This document shows, piece after piece, positions 7,965-16,156 of a stretch of DNA of 64,000 nucleotides. The notes beneath the pieces were generated by a model that did no database searches, was not told the origin of the DNA, and saw only the letters and a program-made list of their open reading frames with translations. The first letter of the stretch is position 1, and each line of letters begins with the position of its first letter. The translations under genes were made by a program, and so were the position numbers. Origin of the DNA: UBA3792 sp964426415 (GTDB lineage Bacteria > Bacillota > Clostridia > Christensenellales > CAG-138); contig CAYRQM010000004.1 of assembly GCA_964426415.1 (NCBI GenBank), forward strand, positions 9,408 through 73,407, read 5' to 3'.

Positions 7965-9542
7965 ATGAAACGCATCGTGTTGCTGCTGCTTGCGCTGCTG
8001 CTGCTTGGCGCATCGGGGTGTACGAAGAAGGCGCCCGTGGTCGATCCCATTGCCGACAACAACCGCGTGTTCTACCAAATCTTCGTCGGCTCCTTTTCGG
8101 ATTCCGACGGCGACGGAACGGGCGACCTTGGCGGCGTCTTAAAGCGCATGGACTATCTGAACGACGGGGACATCGCATCCGGCGAGAGCCTTGGCGTGCA
8201 GGGCATTTGGCTGTCGCCCATCTTCAAGTCGCCCTCGTACCACAAGTACGACGTGACCGACTACTACGCCATCGATTCGGCGTTTGGTACGGAACAGGAC
8301 TTGGTCGACCTTTTGACCCTGTGCCATGCCCGCAACGTGAAGGTCATTTTGGACTTGCCCTTGAACCACACGTCCAACAGCAATCTGTGGTTTTTGAAGT
8401 TTTGCAACGCCCATAAAAGCGGCGACGCCACCGACCCGTATTACGACTGGTACACCCACGTTTCGGCGGACGAACGGCTTGGCGGGCACACCTATCATCT
8501 GATTGACGGCTGCACGGACGACTATTACGAGTGCAATTTTTCCACCGATATGCCGGAGCTGAACTTCGACAACGACGCCGTGCGGCAAGCGGCGGTGGAG
8601 GTGGCGCGGTACTATTTGGCGCTGGGCGTGGACGGCTTCCGCTTCGACGCGGTCAAGTACATCTACTACGCCGATACGCCGCGCTCCACGGCGTTTTGGT
8701 CGTGGTATATGGCAGAGCTGCGCGCCATCTCGCCCGAGATTTACTGCGTGGGCGAATGCTGGTCGGCGGACACCGAAACGCTGCAATACGTCGAAAGCGT
8801 CAACTGCTTCGATTTTCAAATGGCGCAGGCGGAAGGCTATGTGGCAAACGCCGTGAAGGGCACGAACATGGGCGTGTTCACCAAGTATGTGGAATCGTAC
8901 AGCGCCGCCGTGCAGGACGCCAACGCCGACGGCATGATGATTTCGTTCGTTTCCAACCATGATATGGATCGCGCGTCGGGCTATCTGCTCATGGCGAACA
9001 AGTGGCCGCACATGGCGGCGAATCTGTACTTGCTTTGCTGCGGGTCGTCGTTCCTTTACTACGGCGAGGAGATTGGAATGAAGGGCTCCCGCGGCGGCAG
9101 CGGCACCGACGCCAACCGTCGGCTTGCCATGCTGTGGGGCGACGGCGATACGGTGAAAGACCCCGTCGGCACGACGTACGACCGCAGCAAGCAGACCAAC
9201 GGCACGGTAACGGAGCAGCAAAAGGACGAGGACAGCCTGCTGCGCTACTACGGGAAGGTCATCGCGCTGCGCAACAAATATCCCGCGATTGCGCGGGGCA
9301 GCTATCGGGCGGTGCTGTTCGACGAAACGCGATTCGGCGGATTTTGCATCACCTACGAGGGGACGACGATCGGCTTGTTCCACAACACGTCCACCCGCAC
9401 GCTGACCATCGCGCTTGCCGACAACCAAAGCGGCTGCGACGTGCCGTTTTCCACGCTGCAAGACAGCATCGGACAGGGCGATGCATCGTTTGAGGACGGC
9501 GTTTTGACCATCGGGCCGCAGACCAGCGTCATTCTGGGCTAA
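7965..9542 (+). CDS. GH13 alpha-amylase-family lipoprotein
   Basis: A 525-residue lipoprotein (lipobox G-A-S-G-C19) with a complete GH13 barrel: FYQIFVGSFSDSDGDG at the start, nucleophile Asp228 in GFRFDAVKY, acid/base Glu264 in YCVGECW, and Asp333 in SNHDMDR. It would act outside the cell on alpha-glucosidic bonds or by transglycosylation; exact specificity cannot be read from sequence. It sits 11 bases after a galactanase and before another, so either the operon handles mixed plant or host glycans, or this enzyme has an unusual substrate. The small C-terminal domain is the usual GH13 beta domain. Confidence 0.9.
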   Translation: MKRIVLLLLALLLLGASGCTKKAPVVDPIADNNRVFYQIFVGSFSDSDGDGTGDLGGVLKRMDYLNDGDIASGESLGVQGIWLSPIFKSPSYHKYDVTDYYAIDSAFGTEQDLVDLLTLCHARNVKVILDLPLNHTSNSNLWFLKFCNAHKSGDATDPYYDWYTHVSADERLGGHTYHLIDGCTDDYYECNFSTDMPELNFDNDAVRQAAVEVARYYLALGVDGFRFDAVKYIYYADTPRSTAFWSWYMAELRAISPEIYCVGECWSADTETLQYVESVNCFDFQMAQAEGYVANAVKGTNMGVFTKYVESYSAAVQDANADGMMISFVSNHDMDRASGYLLMANKWPHMAANLYLLCCGSSFLYYGEEIGMKGSRGGSGTDANRRLAMLWGDGDTVKDPVGTTYDRSKQTNGTVTEQQKDEDSLLRYYGKVIALRNKYPAIARGSYRAVLFDETRFGGFCITYEGTTIGLFHNTSTRTLTIALADNQSGCDVPFSTLQDSIGQGDASFEDGVLTIGPQTSVILG

Positions 9543-9575
9543 AGCAGCCGCAACGACACGCCAAGGAGGGACAAC

Positions 9576-10691
9576 ATGAAACTGGGCATTGATATTTCTA
9601 CCTATTTAGAGGAGCTGGCGCACGGCGCACGGTACTTTGACGGCGATAAGGAGATCGACCCGCTGGACGCCTTTCTACAAAACGGCGTGTCCTTGGTGCG
9701 CATCCGCGTTTGGAACGACCCCAAGGACGAAAACGGCGCGCCGTACTTGGGCGGCGGCTGCGATTTGCAGAACTTTTTGCAGCTTGCAAAGCGCGTCACC
9801 GAAAAGGGGTTCGGGCTGCTGCTGGATTTGCACTACTCCGACTTTTGGGCGGATCCGGGCAAGCAAACCATCCCCAAGGCGTGGGCAAACCACGACGCAG
9901 CGCAGCTTGCAGAGGATGTTTTTGCGTACACCCGCGACACCATTCGCGCCATTCGCGCCGCAGGGATACCGCTCCAACTGGTGCAGATTGGCAACGAAAT
10001 CACCAACGGGATGCTGTGGCCCGCGGGACGGCTGACCGAACGGGCGGACGGCGGGCGCGACGGCTATGCGACGCTTGCAAAGCTGCTCAACGCGGGGGCG
10101 CGGGCGTGCCGCGCCGAAAGCCCCGCATCGCAGATTGTGCTGCATTTGGAACGGAGCAACGACGGCGCGGTGTACCAAGAATTCTTTTCAAATATGGCGG
10201 AATTTGGCGTGGACTACGACGTGATCGGCGCGTCCTACTACCCGTATTGGCACGGCACGACGGAGGAGCTGTTTGCGAACCTGAACGCGTGCAAACGGTT
10301 TGGCAAGCGCATCATGGTGATGGAGCTTGGCTACGGGTTTACACTGGAGAACTACATTTTGCAAGGCGGCGCGGCACGGCTGGTGGTGGACGGCGACAGC
10401 GTGCAAAGCTTCGGCTTCGCACAGCACTTTCCGCTGACGCCCGCGGGGCAGGCGGCTTTTGTGGCAGATTTTCTGTTAAAGGCGCGGCAAAACGGTTTGG
10501 ACGCCGTATTTTATTGGGAACCGCTGTGGATTCCGGGCGAAGGAATCTGCTGGGCGAGCGCGGCGGGACAGGCATATATTGGGGAATCGGGCAAGTCCAC
10601 CGTCAATGAATGGGCGAACCAATGCCTGTTCGACTATACGGGGCACAAGCTTCCGGCGTGCGATGCCTTTTGCGCAGATTTGCGCAAATAA
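9576..10691 (+). CDS. Cytoplasmic GH53 beta-1,4-galactanase
   Basis: A 371-residue GH53 enzyme without a signal peptide or accessory domains, starting directly MKLGIDISTYLEEL behind AGGAGGG. Catalytic residues are Glu141 in IGNEITNG and Glu250 in VMELGYGF; YSDFWADPGKQ and FYWEPLWIPG match the first GH53 protein. A leaderless GH53 would trim galacto-oligosaccharides after import by the ABC transporter encoded downstream. Paired surface and internal GH53 enzymes in one operon suggest a two-stage pathway. Confidence 0.92.
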   Translation: MKLGIDISTYLEELAHGARYFDGDKEIDPLDAFLQNGVSLVRIRVWNDPKDENGAPYLGGGCDLQNFLQLAKRVTEKGFGLLLDLHYSDFWADPGKQTIPKAWANHDAAQLAEDVFAYTRDTIRAIRAAGIPLQLVQIGNEITNGMLWPAGRLTERADGGRDGYATLAKLLNAGARACRAESPASQIVLHLERSNDGAVYQEFFSNMAEFGVDYDVIGASYYPYWHGTTEELFANLNACKRFGKRIMVMELGYGFTLENYILQGGAARLVVDGDSVQSFGFAQHFPLTPAGQAAFVADFLLKARQNGLDAVFYWEPLWIPGEGICWASAAGQAYIGESGKSTVNEWANQCLFDYTGHKLPACDAFCADLRK

Positions 10692-10746
10692 TTCGCAAAT
10701 TTGGAGGAGATGAACCGCTTTTTTGCGGATTGAACGGGCAAAGAAG

Positions 10747-10776
10747 TTGACAAAGTCGTTCGGTTCGGTGTATACT
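10747..10776 (+). promoter_or_regulatory. Promoter of the sugar-binding protein and importer
   Basis: TTGACA and TATACT are 18 bases apart, so the importer has its own strong promoter inside the galactan locus. Confidence 0.8.
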
Positions 10777-10791
10777 TATGTAGGGATTCAA

Positions 10792-10807
10792 TCCCGATGA
10801 TTCGGGA
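10792..10807. promoter_or_regulatory. Short palindrome downstream of the importer promoter
   Basis: TCCCGA, a 4-base spacer, then TCGGGA lie at about +9 to +24 of the transcript. This is either an operator for a sugar-responsive repressor or a small 5' RNA hairpin; no regulator gene is nearby. Confidence 0.4.
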
Positions 10808-10830
10808 AAATATGCAAAAGGAGAAAAATC

Positions 10831-12369
10831 ATGAAAAAGGCATTATCCATCGTATTGGTATTGATGCTTGTTCTCGTAGGTCTTACCGCTTGTAAGACAA
10901 CTACGCCGGAGCAGGGCGACACCACCACCACAGATCTTTCCGGCACGTATGACATCGTCGTATGGGTCAGCGAGATCGACGGCGTCAAGGATCTGACCAT
11001 TGCGCAGATCGACGCATTCGAAGAGGCAAACCCGGGCATCGTCATCAACGCAACTGTTGAGGGCGTCAGCGAAGGCGAATCCGCAACCCAGATGATCACC
11101 AGCGTCGAAGACGGCGCCGACATCTTCTGCTTTGCACAGGATCAGCTTTCTCGTCTGGTTATGGCGGGCGCGCTGAATCAGCTCGGTACGGCAACGGCGG
11201 CAGAAGTCACCGCGATGAACGACGCAGGCGCAGTTGCGGCAGCGTCCGTCGGCGGCGCGCTCTACTGCTACCCGCTGACCTCCGACAACGGCTACTTCAT
11301 GTTCTACGACAAGAGCGTCATCCCGGAGGCTGACCTGGATTCTCTGGAAGCCATCGTCGCAGACTGCGAAGCAGCAGGCAAGATGTTCTCGTTCGAGCTG
11401 GAAGGTTCCGCTTGGTACAACGCCGCGTTCTTCTTCGCAACCGGCTGCGTCTCCGAATGGACGACCGACCTCGACGGCAACTTCACCGCTGTCAACGACA
11501 CCTACAATTCCGATGCAGGCCTGATCGCCATGAAGGGGATGCAGAAGCTCGTCAAGTCCTCCTGCTACAACAACTCCAGCGCACATGCAGACTTCGCGGC
11601 AGCCATTCCGTCCGCAGTCGTCATCAGCGGCACTTGGGGCACCTCCATCGCACAGGAAGCGTTGGGCGACAACTTCGCAGCAACCGACCTGCCCTCCTTC
11701 GAGGTTGATGGCACGTCCTATCACCTCAGCTCCTTCTCCGGCAACAAGCTGATGGGCGTTAAGCCCCAGAACGACGCCAAGAAGGCAGCCGTCCTGCAAA
11801 AGCTCGCGCTCTACCTGACCGGTGAAGCATGCCAGCAGCAGAGATTCGCACAGTTCGGCTGGGGTCCCTCCAACCTGAACGTGCAGGGCACCGACGCCGT
11901 TAAGAGCGACATCGCACTGTCCGCATTGGCCATGCAGAGCGAATATGCAACCCCGCAGGGTCAGATTCACGGCAGCTGGTGGGATATCGCAAAGGTTCTT
12001 GCCACCGCAGCCAAAGAAGCAACCGCGGATGCAGATCTGACCGCCGCGCTGGAATCCTACAAGGCGTCCATCGATGGGCTGTTCACCATGTCGGCTGACG
12101 TTCTGGAAGCCTTCACGGTCATCGGCGACATCAATGGCGACGGTTGGTCGATCGACCTGCCCATGGCGAAGCAGGATGACGGCAGCTGGCTGACCACCGA
12201 AGCGTACGAGCTTGCGGCAGGCAATCAGTTCAAAGTCCGTCAAGGCCTCAGCTGGGATGTGGCTTACGGCATGGACGGCGAAAACTACGTCGTTGAAACC
12301 GCAGGCACCTACTTCATCAAGCTCACCGTTGTCGATGAGATCGGCACGATCGAATTGATTCCCGCGTAA
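10831..12369 (+). CDS. Extracellular sugar-binding lipoprotein with extra C-terminal beta domain
   Basis: A 512-residue lipoprotein (lipobox L-T-A-C21) of the maltose-binding (family 1) type: YDIVVWVSEIDGVKD, FEEANPGI and later hinge segments fit periplasmic-binding fold cluster D. It is about 90 residues longer than usual. From about residue 428, GDINGDGWSIDLPM to GTYFIKLTV, it carries a beta domain resembling the starch-binding repeats of SusE/SusF proteins. It probably captures galacto-oligosaccharides for the importer encoded next, possibly with extra glycan contact from the tail. A stem-loop after the gene should raise its level over the permeases. Confidence 0.88.
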   Translation: MKKALSIVLVLMLVLVGLTACKTTTPEQGDTTTTDLSGTYDIVVWVSEIDGVKDLTIAQIDAFEEANPGIVINATVEGVSEGESATQMITSVEDGADIFCFAQDQLSRLVMAGALNQLGTATAAEVTAMNDAGAVAAASVGGALYCYPLTSDNGYFMFYDKSVIPEADLDSLEAIVADCEAAGKMFSFELEGSAWYNAAFFFATGCVSEWTTDLDGNFTAVNDTYNSDAGLIAMKGMQKLVKSSCYNNSSAHADFAAAIPSAVVISGTWGTSIAQEALGDNFAATDLPSFEVDGTSYHLSSFSGNKLMGVKPQNDAKKAAVLQKLALYLTGEACQQQRFAQFGWGPSNLNVQGTDAVKSDIALSALAMQSEYATPQGQIHGSWWDIAKVLATAAKEATADADLTAALESYKASIDGLFTMSADVLEAFTVIGDINGDGWSIDLPMAKQDDGSWLTTEAYELAAGNQFKVRQGLSWDVAYGMDGENYVVETAGTYFIKLTVVDEIGTIELIPA

Positions 12370-12387
12370 TCGCACAATGTAAAAATA

Positions 12388-12425
12388 AGGCCATCTTGGA
12401 GCATCGTCTCCAAGATGGTCTTCCA
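12388..12425 (+). terminator. Stem-loop between binding protein and permeases
   Basis: CCATCTTGGAG pairs perfectly with CTCCAAGATGG around a 6-base loop, extending to about 13 pairs. The T-tract is weak, so it probably acts as a partial terminator or 3' stabiliser that keeps binding-protein mRNA in excess. Confidence 0.7.
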
Positions 12426-12500
12426 TTAAAGAGCGATCCACGGGATCAAAATCTGCCAAAAGGAGGGAGGATATAAACAGTCGCTGTTTATATTGGGGCT

Positions 12501-14024
12501 ATGGAGAACGATTTCGAATTCCTCAAACATAACTGGTTCATCCGATTCCTATACAAGATCGGCAGCGCCGTCTTTTCCATTCCGAAGCTGTTACTTTCCG
12601 GCATTCTTGCCATTTGGAACGGCATCAAAAAGATCGGCCTTGCCATTTGGGCGACCCTTTGCGACATCGGACACACCTTCACCAAGGGCTCTTGGAAGAC
12701 GAAGGTGTCCTTCTTCGTGATGGGGTTCGGCAATCTCAGCCGCGGGCAGATTCTGCGCGGCGTTCTATTTTTATTCTTTGAAGCGCTGTTCATCTTCTAT
12801 ATGGTCTGCTTCGGCGGGCATTGGCTTGCAAAGCTTGCCTCGCTGGGCACCGCCAGCACATACGAAGTCTACGATGCGGTGTTGGACGTCAACACCGTCG
12901 TGCACGGCGACGACTCCTTCAAAATTCTGCTGTACGGGCTGCTGACCGTCTTTTTCATCGTCGCGTTCGTCTATACATGGCGGCTGAACGTCAAGCAAAA
13001 CCGCATAGCAGACGAGATTTTGGCGACGGGCAAAAAGCTCAAGAGCGGCAAGGACGATCTCAAGTCCTTGGTGGACGATCAGTTCCACAAGACGCTGCTT
13101 GCGCTGCCGTTGACAGGCATTCTCATCTTCACCGTCATGCCCATCATCTTCATGATCTTGGTGGCGTTTACCAACTATGACGGCACCCACGATGGGTACA
13201 GCAACCTGTTCACATGGGTGGGCATGCAAAACTTCAACGAGCTGTTTGCGGGCGCCACCAGCGACGGCAACCTCTCCTACACGTTCGGCGAGATCCTCTC
13301 TTGGACGCTGATTTGGGCGTTCTTTGCCACGTTCACCAACTACTTCTTGGGCATGTTTGTCGCCATCATGATCAACAAGCGCGGCATCCGCCTCAAAAAG
13401 CTGTGGCGCGGCATTCTGGTCTTGACCATTGCGATTCCGCAGTTCGTTTCCCTCATCTACGTCTCGCGTATGTTTGCAAACAACGGGTTGGTCAACGGCG
13501 CACTTATGAGCTGGGGGTGGATCAATTCGCCCATCCAGTTCTGGAAGGACACCACACTGGCGCGGATCATGGTCATCTTGGTGAACGTTTGGATTGGCAT
13601 TCCCTACCTCATGCTGATTGCAACGGGCATCCTGATGAACATTCCGAACGATCTTTACGAATCCGCCAAGATCGACGGCGCCAGCGTGTTCCAACAGTAC
13701 ACCAAGATCACCTTACCATATATGCTGTTCGTAACAGGGCCATACCTGCTCACGAGTTTCATCGCCAATATCAACAACTTTAACGTGATATACTTGCTCA
13801 CATGGGGGCAAGCGGTGGACAATCCCGCACTTAAGACCAGCGGCGGGAATGCCACCGGCGTCGACCTGCTCATCACTTGGCTGTTCAAGATTACCACGGG
13901 ACAAACGAGCAACTATAAGCTGGCTGCCGTCATCGGCATCATGATCTTCTTGGTCGTCGCCGTGCTGTCCCTGATCGTGTTCAACCTGATGCCATCCACA
14001 AGAAACGAGGACGACTACTCATGA
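12501..14024 (+). CDS. ABC sugar importer permease, MalF type
   Basis: A 507-residue membrane protein with a long N-terminal extension of about 195 residues, including extra helices, as in MalF/GanP-like proteins. The binding-protein-dependent core has EAA-loop residues ESAKIDGASVFQQYTKITLP. It forms the heterodimeric channel with the next gene, which overlaps its stop by 4 bases (ATGA). Part of the importer headed by the lipoprotein at 10831; substrate inferred to be galacto-oligosaccharides from the flanking GH53 genes. Confidence 0.9.
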   Translation: MENDFEFLKHNWFIRFLYKIGSAVFSIPKLLLSGILAIWNGIKKIGLAIWATLCDIGHTFTKGSWKTKVSFFVMGFGNLSRGQILRGVLFLFFEALFIFYMVCFGGHWLAKLASLGTASTYEVYDAVLDVNTVVHGDDSFKILLYGLLTVFFIVAFVYTWRLNVKQNRIADEILATGKKLKSGKDDLKSLVDDQFHKTLLALPLTGILIFTVMPIIFMILVAFTNYDGTHDGYSNLFTWVGMQNFNELFAGATSDGNLSYTFGEILSWTLIWAFFATFTNYFLGMFVAIMINKRGIRLKKLWRGILVLTIAIPQFVSLIYVSRMFANNGLVNGALMSWGWINSPIQFWKDTTLARIMVILVNVWIGIPYLMLIATGILMNIPNDLYESAKIDGASVFQQYTKITLPYMLFVTGPYLLTSFIANINNFNVIYLLTWGQAVDNPALKTSGGNATGVDLLITWLFKITTGQTSNYKLAAVIGIMIFLVVAVLSLIVFNLMPSTRNEDDYS

Positions 14025-14899
14025 TGCAAGAACAAACGTTTCGTTCCCATATGGGAATGCGCACCAAGAGGCGAATCTCCAACACCATCATTTACATCGT
14101 GTTGGCATTGATGATGCTCATTTGGCTGATCCCGTTCGTGTGCATTCTGCTCGAATCCTTCCGCGTCGAGACGACCATGCCCGTGGGCTACGTCATCCCG
14201 AAGCAGTGGGGCTTTGACAACTACGTCAACCTGTTCAAGAAAACCGACTTCGGCAGGTGGTATCTCAACACGCTCATCATCGGCGTGGTCGTGGCGGTGG
14301 TGCAGCTCGTTTTCGTGCTTTGCACCAGCTACACGCTGTCGCGCATGCGGTTCAAGGGCAGAAAAGGCCTCATGAACCTCATCCTCGTGTTGGGCATGTT
14401 CCCCGGCTTCATCACCATGCTGGTTTTGTACAAGGTCTTGAGCGGGTTCGGCTTGACGGGCGCCGGCGCGCCCATCGGGCTCATTATCGTGTACTGCGCG
14501 AGCAGCGGCATGGGCTACTACATCTCAAAGGGCTTCTTCGACACGCTGCCCCGTTCGCTGGATGAGGCGGCGCGGGTGGACGGCGCGACGCGGCTGCAGG
14601 TGTTGACCCGCGTCACACTGCCCCTGTCCAAGCCCATCATCATCTACACCGTGTTGACCGCGTTTATGACGCCTTGGGCAGACTTCATGTTTGCGAAATA
14701 CATCGCGCACAACACCAGCTTGGGCATGAACGTGGCGGTGGGGCTGCAGAATATGCTCAACACCCAGTCGGGGCCTGCCGCCAACTACACCATGTTCTGC
14801 GCGGGCGGCGTGCTGGTGGCGATTCCCGTTGCGACCCTGTTTATGCTCCTCCAAAAATATTACGTCGAAGGCGTGACCGGCGGCGCCGTGAAAGGATAA
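14021..14899 (+). CDS. ABC sugar importer permease, MalG type
   Basis: A 292-residue protein with six predicted helices and the EAA loop DEAARVDGATRLQVLTRVTLP, which contacts the ATPase. The N-terminus (SNTIIYIVLALMMLIWLIPF) and the C-terminus ending YYVEGVTGGAVKG are typical of MalG/GanQ. It overlaps MalF by ATGA and is followed 4 bases later by the ATPase gene, so the importer is complete. Confidence 0.92.
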   Translation: MMQEQTFRSHMGMRTKRRISNTIIYIVLALMMLIWLIPFVCILLESFRVETTMPVGYVIPKQWGFDNYVNLFKKTDFGRWYLNTLIIGVVVAVVQLVFVLCTSYTLSRMRFKGRKGLMNLILVLGMFPGFITMLVLYKVLSGFGLTGAGAPIGLIIVYCASSGMGYYISKGFFDTLPRSLDEAARVDGATRLQVLTRVTLPLSKPIIIYTVLTAFMTPWADFMFAKYIAHNTSLGMNVAVGLQNMLNTQSGPAANYTMFCAGGVLVAIPVATLFMLLQKYYVEGVTGGAVKG

Positions 14900-14903
14900 G
14901 GCT

Positions 14904-16028
14904 ATGGCAACTGTAAAATTGACAGACGTCAAAAAAGTATACGGCAAGGACGTGGTCGCGGTCGATCATTTCAATCTCGAAATTGCCGACAAAGAATTCG
15001 TCGTGTTCGTCGGCCCTTCGGGCTGCGGCAAGTCCACCACGCTGCGCATGATCGCAGGGCTTGAGGAAATCACCGAAGGCACCGTCGAAATCGACGGCGT
15101 GGTCGTCAACGATTTGCAGCCCCGCGACCGCGACATCGCAATGGTGTTCCAAAACTACGCGCTGTACCCGCATCTGACCGTGTTCGAGAACATGGCGTTT
15201 TCGCTGCGGCTGCGGCACACCGATCCCAACGAGGTCTACAACCGCGTCACCGAGGCGGCGGAGGTGTTGGGCATCACCGAGCTTCTCATGCGCAAGCCCC
15301 GCGAGCTCAGCGGCGGGCAGCGGCAGCGCGTCGCCATCGGTCGTGCCATGGTGCGCGATTCCAAGGTCTTTTTGATGGACGAACCGCTGTCCAACTTGGA
15401 TGCCAAGCTGCGCAACCAAATGCGCGCCGAGATCATCCTGCTGCGGCAAAAAATCAACACCACCTTCATCTACGTCACCCACGACCAAACCGAGGCAATG
15501 ACGCTGGGCGACCGCATCGTCGTCATGAAGGACGGGCTGATTCAACAGGTCGGGACGCCCACGCAAGTGTTCGACGCACCCGCCAATCTGTTCGTTGCCG
15601 AATTCGTAGGCGCACCCAAGATGAACACGTTCAAGACCGACTTGATCCTGCACAACGGCACATACTATGTAACGCCCTACGACGTGCAAATCGAGGTCAC
15701 GGGCGCCAAGGCTGCCGCGCTGGAAGGGCGGCACACCCCGTCGCGCAGCGTAACCTTGGGCGTGCGGCCCGAGCATATCGCGCTGACCACGGCGGACGAT
15801 CCGTGCGGCATTCCCTGCAAGATCGAGGTCAACGAAATGATGGGCGGCGAGCTGCATCTCCATGTGGGCGCGCCCGACGGCGACAAGGTCATCGTCCGCG
15901 TGCAGACCATCAACCTCACCGAAAAGGAGCGTGCCGCGCTGACGTTCGGCAACATGGTCTATATCACCTTCGAGGGCAAGGCGATGCACTTCTTCGACGC
16001 CGAGACGGGCAAAAGCTTGCTCGCATAA
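14904..16028 (+). CDS. Sugar ABC transporter ATPase, MsmK/UgpC type
   Basis: A 374-residue ATPase. Walker A GPSGCGKST (about residues 37-45), signature LSGGQRQRVAIGRA, Walker B VFLMDEPLSNLD, H-loop YVTHDQTEAM, then a TOBE/OB-type regulatory domain from about residue 240 (LGVRPEHIAL, VNEMMGGELHLHV). It energises the MalF/MalG-like pair encoded just upstream. MsmK-type ATPases are often shared among several sugar importers, so it may serve other systems too. Confidence 0.93.
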   Translation: MATVKLTDVKKVYGKDVVAVDHFNLEIADKEFVVFVGPSGCGKSTTLRMIAGLEEITEGTVEIDGVVVNDLQPRDRDIAMVFQNYALYPHLTVFENMAFSLRLRHTDPNEVYNRVTEAAEVLGITELLMRKPRELSGGQRQRVAIGRAMVRDSKVFLMDEPLSNLDAKLRNQMRAEIILLRQKINTTFIYVTHDQTEAMTLGDRIVVMKDGLIQQVGTPTQVFDAPANLFVAEFVGAPKMNTFKTDLILHNGTYYVTPYDVQIEVTGAKAAALEGRHTPSRSVTLGVRPEHIALTTADDPCGIPCKIEVNEMMGGELHLHVGAPDGDKVIVRVQTINLTEKERAALTFGNMVYITFEGKAMHFFDAETGKSLLA

Positions 16029-16044
16029 TTTCAGAACACGCAAC

Positions 16045-16075
16045 ACGGAGCAAGCACGTCTTGCTCCGTCTTCAT
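16045..16075 (+). terminator. Terminator of the importer operon
   Basis: ACGGAGCAAG pairs with CTTGCTCCGT around a 5-base loop and is followed by a T-rich stretch (CTTCATTT). Confidence 0.8.
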
Positions 16076-16103
16076 TTGTCACGGTCACGTCACAAAGAGG
16101 CGC

Positions 16104-16132
16104 TTGCCTTTTTGTGCCTATGACCGTATAAT
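16104..16132 (+). promoter_or_regulatory. Promoter of the M18 aminopeptidase
   Basis: TTGCCT and a perfect TATAAT are 17 bases apart; the start codon follows about 25 bases later. Confidence 0.7.
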
Positions 16133-16156
16133 AAGAAGCACGGAGGATTGAAAAAT

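Noticed and set aside
16148..16156. Start of the aminopeptidase at TTG 16148
   Set aside because: Only one base separates it from GGAGG; TTG 16157 has proper spacing.
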